A DNA stretch of 64,000 bases from Stutzerimonas stutzeri (GTDB lineage: Bacteria > Pseudomonadota > Gammaproteobacteria > Pseudomonadales > Pseudomonadaceae): positions 4,588,001 to 4,652,000 of the forward strand of contig NZ_CP073105.1 in NCBI RefSeq assembly GCF_018138085.1. Reading direction: 5' to 3'. A program made the position numbers and the translations under genes. Below are positions 9,308-18,559 of the stretch, piece after piece. Positions within the stretch are counted from its first letter, which is position 1, and the number at the start of each line of letters is the position of its first letter. A model generated the notes under the pieces. That model was not told where the DNA came from and did not search any database. It saw only the letters and a list, made by a program, of their open reading frames with translations.

Positions 9308-10078
9308 TCAGCGCATCACGATGCCGCAGCTGGCCATGTAGGCCTTGGCTTCCGGCACGGTGTATTCGCCGAAGTGAAAGATGCTCGCCGCGAGCACCGC
9401 ATCGGCCTTGCCTTCGAGGATGCCATCGGCCAGATGCTGCAGATTGCCGACGCCACCCGAAGCGATGACCGGAATATGCACGGCCTCGCTGATCGCGCGA
9501 GTCACGCCGAGGTCGTAGCCGCTTTTGACGCCGTCCTGATCCATGCTGGTAAGCAGAATCTCGCCGGCCCCCAACGCCTCCATCTTCTGCGCCCAGAGCA
9601 CGGCATCGAGGCCGGTCGGCTTGCGCCCGCCATGGGTGAAAATCTCCCAGCGGCCGGGCTCGCCGGGCTTCGATACGCGCTTGGCGTCGATGGCGACGAC
9701 GATGCATTGCGAGCCGAAACGATCGGCGGCCTCGCCGACGAACTCCGGGGTGAACACCGCGGCGGTGTTAATCGAGACCTTGTCTGCGCCGGCGTTGAGC
9801 AGGTTGCGGATATCCTGCACGCTGCGCACACCGCCGCCTACGGTCAGCGGGATGAACACCTGACTGGCCATGCGCTCGACGGTGTGCAATGTGGTGTCGC
9901 GGTTATCGACGCTGGCGGTGATGTCGAGAAAGGTGATCTCGTCGGCGCCCTGCTCGTCGTAGCGTCGAGCGATTTCCACCGGATCACCGGCATCGCGGAT
10001 GTTCTCGAACTGGACGCCCTTGACCACGCGGCCGTTGTCCACGTCGAGGCAGGGGATGATGCGTTTGGCCAGGGCCAT
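9308..10078 (-). CDS. hisF: Imidazole glycerol phosphate synthase, cyclase subunit
   Basis: 256 residues, standard for HisF. With HisH it turns PRFAR plus ammonia into IGP and AICAR in histidine biosynthesis. The (beta/alpha)8-barrel start [20 protein letters not shown] contains the catalytic first aspartate; the second lies in [13 protein letters not shown]. The phosphate loops are [10 protein letters not shown] and [12 protein letters not shown]. It is the last gene of the his operon and is separated from hisA by 91 bases holding an inverted repeat. Confidence 0.97.
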   Translation of the reverse strand: MALAKRIIPCLDVDNGRVVKGVQFENIRDAGDPVEIARRYDEQGADEITFLDITASVDNRDTTLHTVERMASQVFIPLTVGGGVRSVQDIRNLLNAGADKVSINTAAVFTPEFVGEAADRFGSQCIVVAIDAKRVSKPGEPGRWEIFTHGGRKPTGLDAVLWAQKMEALGAGEILLTSMDQDGVKSGYDLGVTRAISEAVHIPVIASGGVGNLQHLADGILEGKADAVLAASIFHFGEYTVPEAKAYMASCGIVMR

Positions 10079-10101
10079 TGGACTTTCTCCGAAAGGGCTA
10101 C

Positions 10102-10170
10102 AGGCCGCAAGCTGCAGGCTACAGGCGAAAAGCTAAGCAGCCTGTCGCCTGCGGCCTGCAGCCTGCAGCC
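10102..10170. repeat. Imperfect palindrome between hisA and hisF
   Basis: The sequence from 10102 to 10156 folds into a stem: AGGCCGCA pairs with TGCGGCCT, and the inner AGGCTACAGGC pairs with GCCTGTCGCCT with one mismatch. It continues with two CTGCAGC-type units up to the hisA stop. It has no U-run in either direction, so it is more likely an intergenic repeat or an mRNA stability element than a terminator. Confidence 0.65.
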
Positions 10171-10913
10171 TACTCGTCTTTAAACTTGAGATCGCAGAGC
10201 GCCTGCGCTTCGGCGACATCGAGCGTGCCCTCGTAGATCGCACGGCCGGTTATGGCACCGACGATCCCGCGTGCGTTGGTATCGAGCAGCTTCTGGATAT
10301 CGCCGATGTTGTGGATGCCACCAGAGGCGATCACCGGAATGCGGCTGGCATTGGCCAAGGCCACGGTGGCCTCGACGTTACAGCCCTGCATCATGCCGTC
10401 CTTGGCGATGTCTGTGTAGACGATCGCCGAGACGCCGTCAGCCTCGAAACGACGCGCCAGATCCACCGCCTGCACGCTGCTGACTTCGGCCCAGCCGTCG
10501 GTGGCGACGAAGCCGTCCTTCGCGTCCAGCCCAACGATTACCTTGCCGGGGAAGGCGCGGCACGCTTCGCCGACGAATTCCGGCTGCTTGACCGCCTTGG
10601 TGCCGATGATCACGTAGCTGACGCCAGCGCGAACATAATGCTCGATGGTGTCCAGCGAACGGATGCCACCGCCGATCTGGATTGGCAGATTCGGATAGCG
10701 CTTGGCGATGGCCGTGACAACCTCGCCATTGACCGGCTGCCCTTCGAAGGCACCGTTGAGGTCGACCAGATGCAGGCGACGGCAACCGGCCTCGACCCAC
10801 TTGGCAGCCATCGCCACCGGATCATCGGAAAACACCGTCGCGTCGTCCATCAGGCCCTGTCGCAGACGCACGCAGGCGCCGTCCTTGAGATCGATGGCGG
10901 GAATAATCAGCAT
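10170..10913 (-). CDS. hisA: ProFAR isomerase
   Basis: 247 residues from the ATG at 10913 ([17 protein letters not shown]). It is the 1-(5-phosphoribosyl)-5-((phosphoribosylamino)methylideneamino)imidazole-4-carboxamide isomerase, the step before HisF/HisH. The catalytic aspartates are in PAIDLKDG and [12 protein letters not shown]; the phosphate sites are IGGGIRSLD and [10 protein letters not shown] longer reading begins inside the upstream gene and lacks family support. It is 35 bases downstream of the DUF2164 gene. Confidence 0.97.
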   Translation of the reverse strand: MLIIPAIDLKDGACVRLRQGLMDDATVFSDDPVAMAAKWVEAGCRRLHLVDLNGAFEGQPVNGEVVTAIAKRYPNLPIQIGGGIRSLDTIEHYVRAGVSYVIIGTKAVKQPEFVGEACRAFPGKVIVGLDAKDGFVATDGWAEVSSVQAVDLARRFEADGVSAIVYTDIAKDGMMQGCNVEATVALANASRIPVIASGGIHNIGDIQKLLDTNARGIVGAITGRAIYEGTLDVAEAQALCDLKFKDE

Positions 10914-10948
10914 GGCTAGAACCTGTTCAAATCGGTATCGGTTAAAGG

Positions 10949-11209
10949 TCAGCTCTTCTCGAGCGCCCACAAGTCGCTTTCGATGCTCTCGAACCTTTCC
11001 TTCAGGTGCGTCTGCACGTCGGAAATCGCCTTGTTGTAATACAGCGGAGCGATTTCCCGCGCGAACAGATCAAGCACCTCCTGCGCCTCGAACGAGCCAA
11101 GCTCCAGCTCGAAACGGTCTTCCAGAAAGCGCTTGATGATCTGTTGCGCGGCCTGCTCCTGAGCGGAATCCAGCGTCAAGACCGGTGCCTTTGGCTTGGC
11201 CCGGCTCAT
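10949..11209 (-). CDS. DUF2164 family protein inside the his operon
   Basis: 86 residues from the ATG at 11209, which shares one base with the hisH stop (TAATG), so it is probably translationally coupled to hisH. The family signature is visible: an amphipathic helix [20 protein letters not shown], then [20 protein letters not shown] and a charged coiled tail. Proteins of this family have no known function. Its place between hisH and hisA implies coexpression with histidine biosynthesis, but nothing in the sequence suggests an enzyme. Confidence 0.85.
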   Translation of the reverse strand: MSRAKPKAPVLTLDSAQEQAAQQIIKRFLEDRFELELGSFEAQEVLDLFAREIAPLYYNKAISDVQTHLKERFESIESDLWALEKS

Positions 11210-11847
11210 TACCAGCGCCCATCCCAGGCGGCGAAATTCTGCAGCAGCTGCAGGCCGTGGGTATGGCTCTTTTCGGGGTGGAACTGCACGGCGAAGCGCG
11301 AGCCGTCGGCCAGTGCTGCGGCGAAAGGCTTGCCGTACCGACCACGGCCAACGACCTGCCGCGGCTGAGCCGCCTCGACGTAGTAGCTGTGCACGAAATA
11401 GAAGCGGCCGTCGGCGGGAATGTTGTGCCAAAGCGGATGGCTGACCGCCTGCTCCACCTCATTCCACCCCATATGCGGCACCTTCAGCCGCTCGCCGTCC
11501 TCGGTCAGATCCTTGCCAAAGAAGCGTACCTGGCCGGGAAACAGGCCGATGCAATCGACACCGCCGTTCTCTTCGCTGCGCTCCATCAGCGCCTGCATGC
11601 CGACGCAGATACCGAGGAACGGCCGATCGACGCTTACCTCTCGGACCAGTTCGTCGAAACCCAGCCGACGAATCTCGGCCATGCAGTCGCGAATCGCGCC
11701 GACGCCGGGAAACACCACGCGATCGGCCTCGCGGATGATTTGCGCATCGCTGGTGATCAACACCCGGCCGGCGCCTACGTGCTCCAGCGCCTTGGCAACC
11801 GAATGCAGGTTGCCCATGCCGTAATCGATGACTGCAACGGTCTGCAT
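11209..11847 (-). CDS. hisH: Imidazole glycerol phosphate synthase, glutaminase subunit
   Basis: 212 residues from the ATG at 11847 ([17 protein letters not shown]). This ATG overlaps the hisB stop as TAATG, which favours it over an ATG 9 bases upstream. It is a class I glutamine amidotransferase: the nucleophile lies in [10 protein letters not shown], and the His-Glu pair in AVQFHPEKS. It channels ammonia to HisF. The whole segment hisB-hisH-DUF2164 is tightly packed. Confidence 0.97.
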   Translation of the reverse strand: MQTVAVIDYGMGNLHSVAKALEHVGAGRVLITSDAQIIREADRVVFPGVGAIRDCMAEIRRLGFDELVREVSVDRPFLGICVGMQALMERSEENGGVDCIGLFPGQVRFFGKDLTEDGERLKVPHMGWNEVEQAVSHPLWHNIPADGRFYFVHSYYVEAAQPRQVVGRGRYGKPFAAALADGSRFAVQFHPEKSHTHGLQLLQNFAAWDGRW

Positions 11848-12440
11848 TACAGGCAACCCTTGGTCGAAGGCATCTGACCGGCCATGCGCTCGTCCAGCGT
11901 CACGGCCATGCGCAGCGCGCGGCCGAACGCCTTGAACACGGTTTCGATCTGGTGATGGGTGTTGTGCCCGCGCAGGTTGTCGATGTGCAGGGTGACCAGG
12001 GCGTGGTTGACGAAGCCCTGAAAGAATTCCTGGAACAGATCGACATCGAAGCCGCCGACGGTGGCGCGGGTATAGGGGACGTGCATCTGCAGCCCAGGCC
12101 GCCCGGAGAAATCGATCACCACGCGCGACAGCGCTTCGTCCAGCGGCACATAGGAATGCCCGTAGCGGGTCATGCCCTTCTTGTCGCCGACAGCCTTGGC
12201 AAAGGCCTGGCCGAGGGTGATGCCGACGTCTTCCACCGTGTGGTGGTCGTCGATATGCAGATCACCCTGACACTCGATGTCGAGATCGATCAGACCGTGA
12301 CGGGCGATCTGGTCGAGCATGTGCTCGAGAAAAGGCACGCCGATGGCGAAGCGGCTCTTACCAGTGCCGTCCAGATTGATGGTGGCCTTGACCTGGGTTT
12401 CCAGGGTGTTGCGCTCTACGCAAGCCGTACGTTCGGACAT
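11847..12440 (-). CDS. hisB: Imidazoleglycerol-phosphate dehydratase
   Basis: 197 residues from [17 protein letters not shown]. This is the monofunctional dehydratase; the N-terminal phosphatase domain of the enterobacterial fusion is absent, as usual in Pseudomonas. The Mn ligand motifs are [13 protein letters not shown] and [18 protein letters not shown]. The longer upstream reading to 12647 crosses the divergent panZ control region and is not supported. It is the first gene of the minus-strand his operon. Confidence 0.96.
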   Translation of the reverse strand: MSERTACVERNTLETQVKATINLDGTGKSRFAIGVPFLEHMLDQIARHGLIDLDIECQGDLHIDDHHTVEDVGITLGQAFAKAVGDKKGMTRYGHSYVPLDEALSRVVIDFSGRPGLQMHVPYTRATVGGFDVDLFQEFFQGFVNHALVTLHIDNLRGHNTHHQIETVFKAFGRALRMAVTLDERMAGQMPSTKGCL

Positions 12441-12626
12441 CAACAGCTCCGCTGATCGTGGGGCGAAAAAGGCGGACATTATAGGCGCAAACCCTGCCAG
12501 GGGGATATCTGCCCGGCACGCCCGCCGACGTACAAGCGAATGGTGGCCGAGCGGCGGTGCAGCCTCGTGCGCCGACACGCCGGCACGGTTATGCTTGCCG
12601 GCGAACACACAGCGCATCAGGTCAGC

Positions 12627-13025
12627 ATGCCCGTATCTATCGAACACATAACCGAGCCCAGCCAGCAGGACCGTATCGATCTGGCGAAAATCTTTGCCGA
12701 TGCCCCAGCCTGGCTACTGGCACCTTACGCCGATGCCGCCGCGCTGATCGAGGCGGGATTGACCGAGCGCAGCCTGATCGCCGGCCGCTTCAACGATCGC
12801 CTGCTCGGTGCCGCCCTGCTGCAACGCGGCGCGAACCACTGGCGGCTGTCGCACCTTTGCGTGCGTCAGGTCACCCGCCGCCGCGGTGTGGGCAGACGAA
12901 TCCTCGAGGAAAGCCAGCGCCTGGCTGGCGAAGCGGGGACGAACCTGCACCTGGCAGCACCGCTCGAACAGCTCGAGGCGCAGGCCCTGGCCGCACGAAC
13001 GCACCTGCCGCTGGACCCGATCTAG
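12627..13025 (+). CDS. panZ: PanZ/PanM-type acetyl-CoA sensor, PanD maturation factor
   Basis: 132 residues, GNAT fold. It matches, from memory, the E. coli PanZ pattern closely: [12 protein letters not shown] near residues 11-22, [14 protein letters not shown], and the acetyl-CoA loop [18 protein letters not shown]. In E. coli this protein binds acetyl-CoA and triggers self-cleavage of aspartate decarboxylase PanD, and also inhibits the mature enzyme at high acetyl-CoA, tying CoA synthesis to need. The start at 12627 gives the family N-terminus. It is divergent from hisB across 186 bases. The assignment rests on motif recall rather than a search. Confidence 0.82.
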   Translation: MPVSIEHITEPSQQDRIDLAKIFADAPAWLLAPYADAAALIEAGLTERSLIAGRFNDRLLGAALLQRGANHWRLSHLCVRQVTRRRGVGRRILEESQRLAGEAGTNLHLAAPLEQLEAQALAARTHLPLDPI

Positions 13026-13173
13026 CACCTCGTTCGGCGATGCCTGTCCGACGCGACGGGGCGGGCGGCAGGAACCCCGGCGCCAGCCGCCACTCCAACG
13101 CCCACCGCGGCGAAGCCGCGGTTCGTGACGCTATACTCGCTGCTTTTGAAATACCAAAACAAAGGACCTGTCC

Positions 13174-15396
13174 ATGAAAGCGCTCGGCAAGATTCTGGGC
13201 CTGGTAATCCTCGGGTTGCTGCTCCTCATCGTCGCATTGGGCTTTGCCCTGACACACCTGTTCGACCCCAACGACTATAAGGACGAAATCCGCGCGCTTG
13301 CCCGCGACAAAGCCGGTCTCGAGCTGGATATCGGCGGTGACATCGGCTGGAGCCTGTTCCCCTGGCTAGGCCTGGAACTGCACGACACCACGCTGGCCAG
13401 CGTGCGGACGCCCGAACAGCCATTCGCCGACCTGCGCATGCTCGGCCTCTCCGTCCGCGTGCTGCCACTGTTCAGCCGTGAAGTGCAGATGAGCGACATC
13501 ACCCTCAACGGCCTCAACCTGACCCTGACCCGCGACGAAAAGGGCCGAGGCAACTGGGAAGGTGTCGGCCGACCCAGCGACAAACAGGCGCAGCCCGACG
13601 ACACGACGGCAGCCGAGCCGAGCAAACCCGCCACCGAAACCCCGGACGCCAGCCCTCGACGCCCACTGCAGCTGGATATCGACAGCCTGACCATTAGCGA
13701 TGCCCGGGTGGCTTATCACGATGTGCAAAGTGGCCAGCAGTTCAGCGCCGAGGGCATCGAGCTGACCACGGGTGCCATTCGTGAAGCCACCTCGATTCCG
13801 GTCAAACTCAACGCCTTCTTCGGCAGCAATAAGCCAGTGATGCGCGCACGGACCGAATTGCAGGGTTCGCTGCGCTTCGACAGCAAACTGCAGCGCTACC
13901 AGCTCGAGGACCTGCGCCTGAGCGGCGAGGCTTCCGGCGAGCCGCTGAAAGGAAAGACCCTCTCGTTCAGCGCCCAAGGGCAATTGCTGGCCGATCTGGC
14001 GGCCGACATCGCCGAATGGACCAGCCTCAAGTTCACCGCCAATCAACTGCGTGGGCTGGGCGAGCTGAAAGTGCGCGACGTGCAGGACCAACCAAAGCTC
14101 GCCGGCACCCTGACCATCGCCGCGTTCAACCTGCGTGAGTTCCTCGACAACCTCGGCCAGCAGCTCCCACCCATGGCTGATAGCACCGCGCTGAGCAAGG
14201 TAGAACTGGTCACCCGAATCGACGGCAGCTCGACCAGCCTGAGCCTTGAAGACCTCAACCTGAAACTGGACGACAGCGCCTTCACCGGGCGCATCGCGGT
14301 CAGCGACTTCGCCAAGCAGGCCCTGCGAGCCGAACTCAAGGGCGACCAGCTGAATCTCGATCGCTACCTGCCGCCCCCGGCCAAGCAGGCCTCCGCCGAC
14401 ACGGCACGCAAGAGCGAAGTCGAAACCACCGAAGCCGCGGCGGTCGGCAGTGGCACCACGCCGCTGCCAGACAAGCCGACCCAGCACGCCTGGAGCGACG
14501 CGCAAATGCTGCCGGTCAATGCGCTGCGCAGCCTCGACACGCAGATCAAACTGGACATCGGCAGCCTCACGGCGATGAAACTACCACTCGACAGCTTCGC
14601 GCTGAGGGCACGCAGCGCTGGCGGCCTCCTGACACTGGAGGAGCTGCGCGCAGGCCTGTACAACGGACGCCTGGAAGCCTCGGCCAGCCTCGACGTCCGA
14701 CCGCCGGTGCCGCTGCTGACCAGTCAGACTCGCCTCGCGCGCGTCCCGGTCGAACGCCTGCTGCAAAGCCAGGGCGAAAAGGTGGTGATCAAGGGCCTGA
14801 TGAACCTCGATGCCGATCTGCGCAGCCAGGGCAACAGCGAGAAGGCGTGGATCGATAACCTCAACGGCAAGATCGGCTTCATCGTCGACAACGGCGTGCT
14901 GGTCGACGCCAATCTCGAGCAGCAGCTCTGCCATGCCATTGCCACGCTCAACCGCAAGCCGCTGGCCGGTGAACCACGCAGCAAGGACACACCGTTCCGC
15001 GAGCTCAAGGGCAATCTGACCCTGCGCGACGGGGTCGCCAGCAACCCGGATCTGAAGGCCAGCATTCCCGGCCTGACGGTGAACGGCAACGGTGATCTCG
15101 ATTTGCGGGTACTAGGCATGGACTACCGCGTCGGCATCGTCATCGAAGGCGACAAGGGCGACATGCCCGATCCGGCCTGCTCGGTCAACGAGCGCTACGT
15201 CGGCATCGAATGGCCGCTGCGCTGCCGCGGTCCGCTGGAGCTGGGCGCCAAGGCCTGTCGCTTCGACAAGGACGGCCTCGGCAAGATCGCCGCCAGGCTC
15301 GCAGGCGAAAAGCTCAACGAGAAGATCGAGGAGAAACTGGGCGACAAGGTCAGCCCGGAATTGAAAGACGCACTCAAGGGCCTGTTCAAGCGATGA
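13174..15396 (+). CDS. AsmA family inner-membrane protein
   Basis: 740 residues. A single N-terminal membrane segment ([20 protein letters not shown]) is followed by the AsmA N-terminal motif [14 protein letters not shown] and a long beta-rich periplasmic region with a low-complexity linker near residues 130-160. The C-terminal part carries the AsmA_2-type [19 protein letters not shown] stretch. AsmA-like proteins are bridge-like lipid carriers between the two membranes. The start follows AAAGGACCTGTCC. The stop overlaps the first possible mutY start (ATGA), so asmA, mutY and yggX form one operon. Confidence 0.9.
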   Translation: MKALGKILGLVILGLLLLIVALGFALTHLFDPNDYKDEIRALARDKAGLELDIGGDIGWSLFPWLGLELHDTTLASVRTPEQPFADLRMLGLSVRVLPLFSREVQMSDITLNGLNLTLTRDEKGRGNWEGVGRPSDKQAQPDDTTAAEPSKPATETPDASPRRPLQLDIDSLTISDARVAYHDVQSGQQFSAEGIELTTGAIREATSIPVKLNAFFGSNKPVMRARTELQGSLRFDSKLQRYQLEDLRLSGEASGEPLKGKTLSFSAQGQLLADLAADIAEWTSLKFTANQLRGLGELKVRDVQDQPKLAGTLTIAAFNLREFLDNLGQQLPPMADSTALSKVELVTRIDGSSTSLSLEDLNLKLDDSAFTGRIAVSDFAKQALRAELKGDQLNLDRYLPPPAKQASADTARKSEVETTEAAAVGSGTTPLPDKPTQHAWSDAQMLPVNALRSLDTQIKLDIGSLTAMKLPLDSFALRARSAGGLLTLEELRAGLYNGRLEASASLDVRPPVPLLTSQTRLARVPVERLLQSQGEKVVIKGLMNLDADLRSQGNSEKAWIDNLNGKIGFIVDNGVLVDANLEQQLCHAIATLNRKPLAGEPRSKDTPFRELKGNLTLRDGVASNPDLKASIPGLTVNGNGDLDLRVLGMDYRVGIVIEGDKGDMPDPACSVNERYVGIEWPLRCRGPLELGAKACRFDKDGLGKIAARLAGEKLNEKIEEKLGDKVSPELKDALKGLFKR

Positions 15397-15407
15397 ACCG
15401 GCCAGCC

Positions 15408-16475
15408 ATGAGCGACGAACAGTTCGGCGCAGCCGTTCTCGATTGGTACGACCGACACGGCCGCAAGGATCTGCCCTGGCAGCAGGCCATTACGCCATAC
15501 CGGGTCTGGGTCTCGGAGATCATGCTGCAACAGACCCAGGTCAGCACCGTGCTCGGCTACTTCGACCGTTTCATGGACGCCCTGCCGACGGTCGAAGCCC
15601 TGGCCAGCGCGGCCGAAGACGAAGTGCTGCATCTGTGGACCGGCCTCGGCTACTACAGCCGCGCGCGTAATCTGCACAAGACCGCCAAACTGGTCGTCGC
15701 CGAGCACGGCGGCGAATTCCCACGGTGCGTCGAGCGCCTCGCCGAACTGCCGGGTATCGGCCGCTCCACCGCCGGCGCCATCGCCAGCCTCAGCATGGGG
15801 CTGCGTGCACCGATCCTCGACGGCAACGTCAAGCGCGTACTGGCCCGCTATGTCGCCCAAGATGGTTATCCAGGCGAACCGAAAGTGGCCAGACAACTCT
15901 GGGACGTGGCCGAGCGTCTGACTCCGCAAACACGCGTCAATCATTACACCCAGGCGATGATGGATCTCGGTGCGACACTCTGCACGCGCAGCAAACCCAG
16001 CTGCCTGCTCTGCCCGCTGAAGGCTGGCTGCCGGGCGCATCTACTCGGTCGCGAAACGGATTACCCAGCGCCCAAGCCGCGCAAAGCGTTACCCCAGAAG
16101 CGCACGCTGATGCCGCTGCTGGCCAATCGCGAAGGCGCCATCCTGCTTTATCGCCGCCCTTCCACCGGGCTGTGGGGCGGCCTCTGGAGCCTGCCGGAAC
16201 TGGAAGACCTGACCGCACTCGACCTACTCGCCGAGCGTCACGCCCTGGAGCTGCAACAACACCGGCAGCTACCGGGCCTGACCCACACCTTCAGCCACTT
16301 CCAGCTGGCCATCGAGCCCTGGCTGATCAGAGTCAAGTCCACGCGCGACGCCGTGGCCGAGCCAGACTGGCTCTGGTATAACCTCGCCACCCCGCCGCGA
16401 CTGGGGCTCGCCGCCCCGGTGAAGACGCTGCTCAAGCGCGCCGCCGCCGAACTGAACGCAGGAGAGATGTCATGA
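15408..16475 (+). CDS. mutY: A/G-specific adenine DNA glycosylase
   Basis: 355 residues from [18 protein letters not shown]. It removes adenine paired with 8-oxoguanine. EIMLQQTQV holds the catalytic Glu, [12 protein letters not shown] is the helix-hairpin-helix, and LDGNVKRV the catalytic Asp. The 4Fe-4S cluster is C-x6-C-x2-C-x5-C in [17 protein letters not shown]. The C-terminal third is the NUDIX-like 8-oxoG recognition domain ([18 protein letters not shown]). An ATG at 15393 overlapping the asmA stop is an alternative start adding five residues. Confidence 0.95.
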   Translation: MSDEQFGAAVLDWYDRHGRKDLPWQQAITPYRVWVSEIMLQQTQVSTVLGYFDRFMDALPTVEALASAAEDEVLHLWTGLGYYSRARNLHKTAKLVVAEHGGEFPRCVERLAELPGIGRSTAGAIASLSMGLRAPILDGNVKRVLARYVAQDGYPGEPKVARQLWDVAERLTPQTRVNHYTQAMMDLGATLCTRSKPSCLLCPLKAGCRAHLLGRETDYPAPKPRKALPQKRTLMPLLANREGAILLYRRPSTGLWGGLWSLPELEDLTALDLLAERHALELQQHRQLPGLTHTFSHFQLAIEPWLIRVKSTRDAVAEPDWLWYNLATPPRLGLAAPVKTLLKRAAAELNAGEMS

Positions 16476-16744
16476 CCCGCACCGTGAACTGCCGCAAGTA
16501 CAAAGAGCCACTGCCAGGCCTGGACCGCCCACCCTATCCGGGCCCGAAGGGCGAAGACATCTATAACAACGTATCGAAGAAGGCCTGGGACGACTGGCAG
16601 AAACACCAGACCATGCTGATCAACGAGCGCCGGCTGAACATGATGAACGCCGAGGACCGCAAGTTCCTCCAGGCCGAGATGGACAAGTTCTTCTCAGGCG
16701 AGGATTACGCTCAAGCCGAAGGCTACGTCCCGCCGAGCGAGTGA
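16472..16744 (+). CDS. yggX: Probable Fe(II)-trafficking protein YggX
   Basis: 90 residues, the usual size. [17 protein letters not shown] with the single conserved cysteine, [16 protein letters not shown] and the C-terminal [13 protein letters not shown] segment identify it. It is linked to protection of Fe-S clusters from oxidation. It overlaps mutY by four bases (ATGA), a coupling known from many gammaproteobacteria and sensible because MutY needs a 4Fe-4S cluster. Confidence 0.96.
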   Translation: MTRTVNCRKYKEPLPGLDRPPYPGPKGEDIYNNVSKKAWDDWQKHQTMLINERRLNMMNAEDRKFLQAEMDKFFSGEDYAQAEGYVPPSE

Positions 16745-16874
16745 TCTGCCATCGAAGCGGGTCCTGCCCTGCGCAAGGCTCGCTTCCACGATGAGTTATC
16801 GACCTAGAAACGCTCGCAAACGATACGTCACAACGCTAAACGCCCGTTCTGACTAAATATTTTCCTGACCGCGC

Positions 16875-16903
16875 TTGACAGGCAAAAGCCAAATCCGTCT
16901 AAT
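16875..16903 (+). promoter_or_regulatory. Sigma-70 promoter of tRNA-Phe
   Basis: TTGACA at 16875-16880 and TCTAAT at 16898-16903 are separated by exactly 17 bases. A start about 7 bases later would lie just before the tRNA 5' end at 16915. The -35 is a perfect match to consensus. Confidence 0.82.
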
Positions 16904-16914
16904 AGCGCCCCGTT

Positions 16915-16990
16915 GCCCAGGTAGCTCAGTCGGTAGAGCAGGGGATTGAAAATCCCCGTGTCGGCGGTTCGATTCCGTCCCTGGGCACCA
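16915..16990 (+). tRNA. tRNA-Phe (GAA)
   Basis: 76 bases fold as a standard cloverleaf: acceptor GCCCAGG/CCTGGGC, D-stem GCTC/GAGC, anticodon stem GGGGA/TCCCC with loop TTGAAAA (anticodon GAA), variable loop GTGTC, T-stem GGCGG/CCGTC with TTCGATT, and encoded ACCA. The restriction-modification block begins just beyond its terminator. Confidence 0.97.
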
Positions 16991-17001
16991 CTAATACCGA
17001 G

Positions 17002-17038
17002 AAACCCCAAGCGAAATTAATCTCCTTGGGGTTTTTTA
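17002..17038 (+). terminator. Rho-independent terminator of tRNA-Phe
   Basis: AAACCCCAAG (17002-17011) pairs with CTTGGGGTTT (17025-17034), with a run of six T at 17032-17037. The loop is 13 bases. Confidence 0.9.
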
Positions 17039-17104
17039 TTGCCTGCGATTTGTGCCAGCGGCCCGCTATGATCCAGCCGGCACTTCACGGAATAGCTGCC
17101 CGCC

Positions 17105-18559
17105 ATGTTTGAACAGGCTTTCAAGAATATCGATGACATCCTGCACAAGGATGCCGGCTGTACCAGCGAGCTCGACTACACCGAGCAAACCTCCTGGCTG
17201 CTTTTCCTCAAGTACCTCGACGCGCTGGAGCAGGAAAAAGCTGTGGAGGCACAGCTTGAGGGCAAGTATTACCTGTACATTCTCGACCCTGAATACCGTT
17301 GGGAGCGCTGGGCGGCGCCCAAGACCGCGAATGGCCAGATCGACCACAACAGCGCCCTGACCGGCGATGACCTCAAGGATTTCGTCAACAACAAGCTGTT
17401 CCCCTACCTGCATGGCTTCAAGCAGAAGGCCGAAAGTCCGGACACCATCCAGTACAAGATTGGCGAGATATTCGGCGAGCTGAAAAACCGTATCCAGAGC
17501 GGTTACAACCTGCGCGAAGTGCTGGAGATCGTCGACGGCCTGCGCTTCGGCTCACAGACCGAGAAACACGAGCTCTCGCACCTTTACGAAGTCAAGATCA
17601 GAAACATGGGTAACGCCGGGCGCAACGGCGGCGAATACTACACGCCGCGCCCGCTGATCCGCGCCATGATCAAGGTGGTCGATCCGCACATCGGTCAGCG
17701 AATTTACGACGGCGCGGTCGGCTCAGCAGGCTTTCTCTGCGAAGCCTTCGATTACTTGAGCAGCCAGCCGAACCTGACCACCCGCCAGCGGGAAACCCTG
17801 CAAAAGCACACCTTCTACGGCAAGGAGAAAAAGAGCCTCGCCTACGTCATCGCCATCATGAACATGATCCTGCATGGCATCGAAGCACCGAACATCATCC
17901 ACACCAACACCCTGACGGAAAACCTCAGCGACATTCAGGACAAGGACCGCTTCGACATCGTGCTGGCCAATCCGCCGTTCGGTGGCAAGGAACGCAAGGA
18001 GGTCCAGCAGAACTTCCCGATCAAGACCGGCGAAACCGCTTTCCTGTTTCTCCAGCACTTCATCAAGATCCTCAAGGCCGGCGGCCACGGCGCGGTGGTC
18101 ATCAAGAACACCTTCCTCAGCAACAGCGACAACGCCTCGGTCAGCCTGCGCAAACTGCTGCTGGGAAGCTGCAATCTGCATACCGTGCTCGACTGCCCGA
18201 GCGGCACCTTCCAGGGCGCGGGCGTCAAGACCGTGGTGCTGTTCTTCACCAAGGGCGCGCCGACGCGCAAGGTCTGGTACTACCAGCTGGAACCTGGCCG
18301 CAATATGGGCAAGACCAACCCGCTAAAGGATGCTGATCTGGCTGAGTTTATCGAGCTGCAGAAGACCTTTGCCGATTCGCCGAAAAGTTGGAGTTTGGAT
18401 GTGTCTGGCCTTGACCAAGCGAGCTACGACCTATCAGTAAAGAATCCTGACGGCGGTGCGGATGTAGCGCATCGCAGCCCGCAGGCGATCATGAATGAAA
18501 TTGCGGCGCTGGATATGGAGAGCGCGCAAGTGTTGGTAAAGATCAGGAGGCTGCTTTGA
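17105..18559 (+). CDS. hsdM: Type I restriction-modification DNA methyltransferase subunit
   Basis: 484 residues. An N-terminal HsdM helical domain (FKNIDDILHKDAGCTSELDY to about residue 140) precedes the N6-adenine methylase domain. The SAM motif reads DGAVGSAGFL and the catalytic motif IV is NPPFGG with Asn at about residue 289. With HsdS it methylates the host recognition sites; with HsdR it forms the restriction complex. It is the first gene of an operon starting about 65 bases after the tRNA-Phe terminator. A Shine-Dalgarno site is not obvious. Confidence 0.95.
   Translation: MFEQAFKNIDDILHKDAGCTSELDYTEQTSWLLFLKYLDALEQEKAVEAQLEGKYYLYILDPEYRWERWAAPKTANGQIDHNSALTGDDLKDFVNNKLFPYLHGFKQKAESPDTIQYKIGEIFGELKNRIQSGYNLREVLEIVDGLRFGSQTEKHELSHLYEVKIRNMGNAGRNGGEYYTPRPLIRAMIKVVDPHIGQRIYDGAVGSAGFLCEAFDYLSSQPNLTTRQRETLQKHTFYGKEKKSLAYVIAIMNMILHGIEAPNIIHTNTLTENLSDIQDKDRFDIVLANPPFGGKERKEVQQNFPIKTGETAFLFLQHFIKILKAGGHGAVVIKNTFLSNSDNASVSLRKLLLGSCNLHTVLDCPSGTFQGAGVKTVVLFFTKGAPTRKVWYYQLEPGRNMGKTNPLKDADLAEFIELQKTFADSPKSWSLDVSGLDQASYDLSVKNPDGGADVAHRSPQAIMNEIAALDMESAQVLVKIRRLL

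Noticed and set aside
15210..15392. Longer mutY reading that starts inside asmA
   Set aside because: The extra residues have no family resemblance; the normal MutY N-terminus begins at 15393 or 15408.
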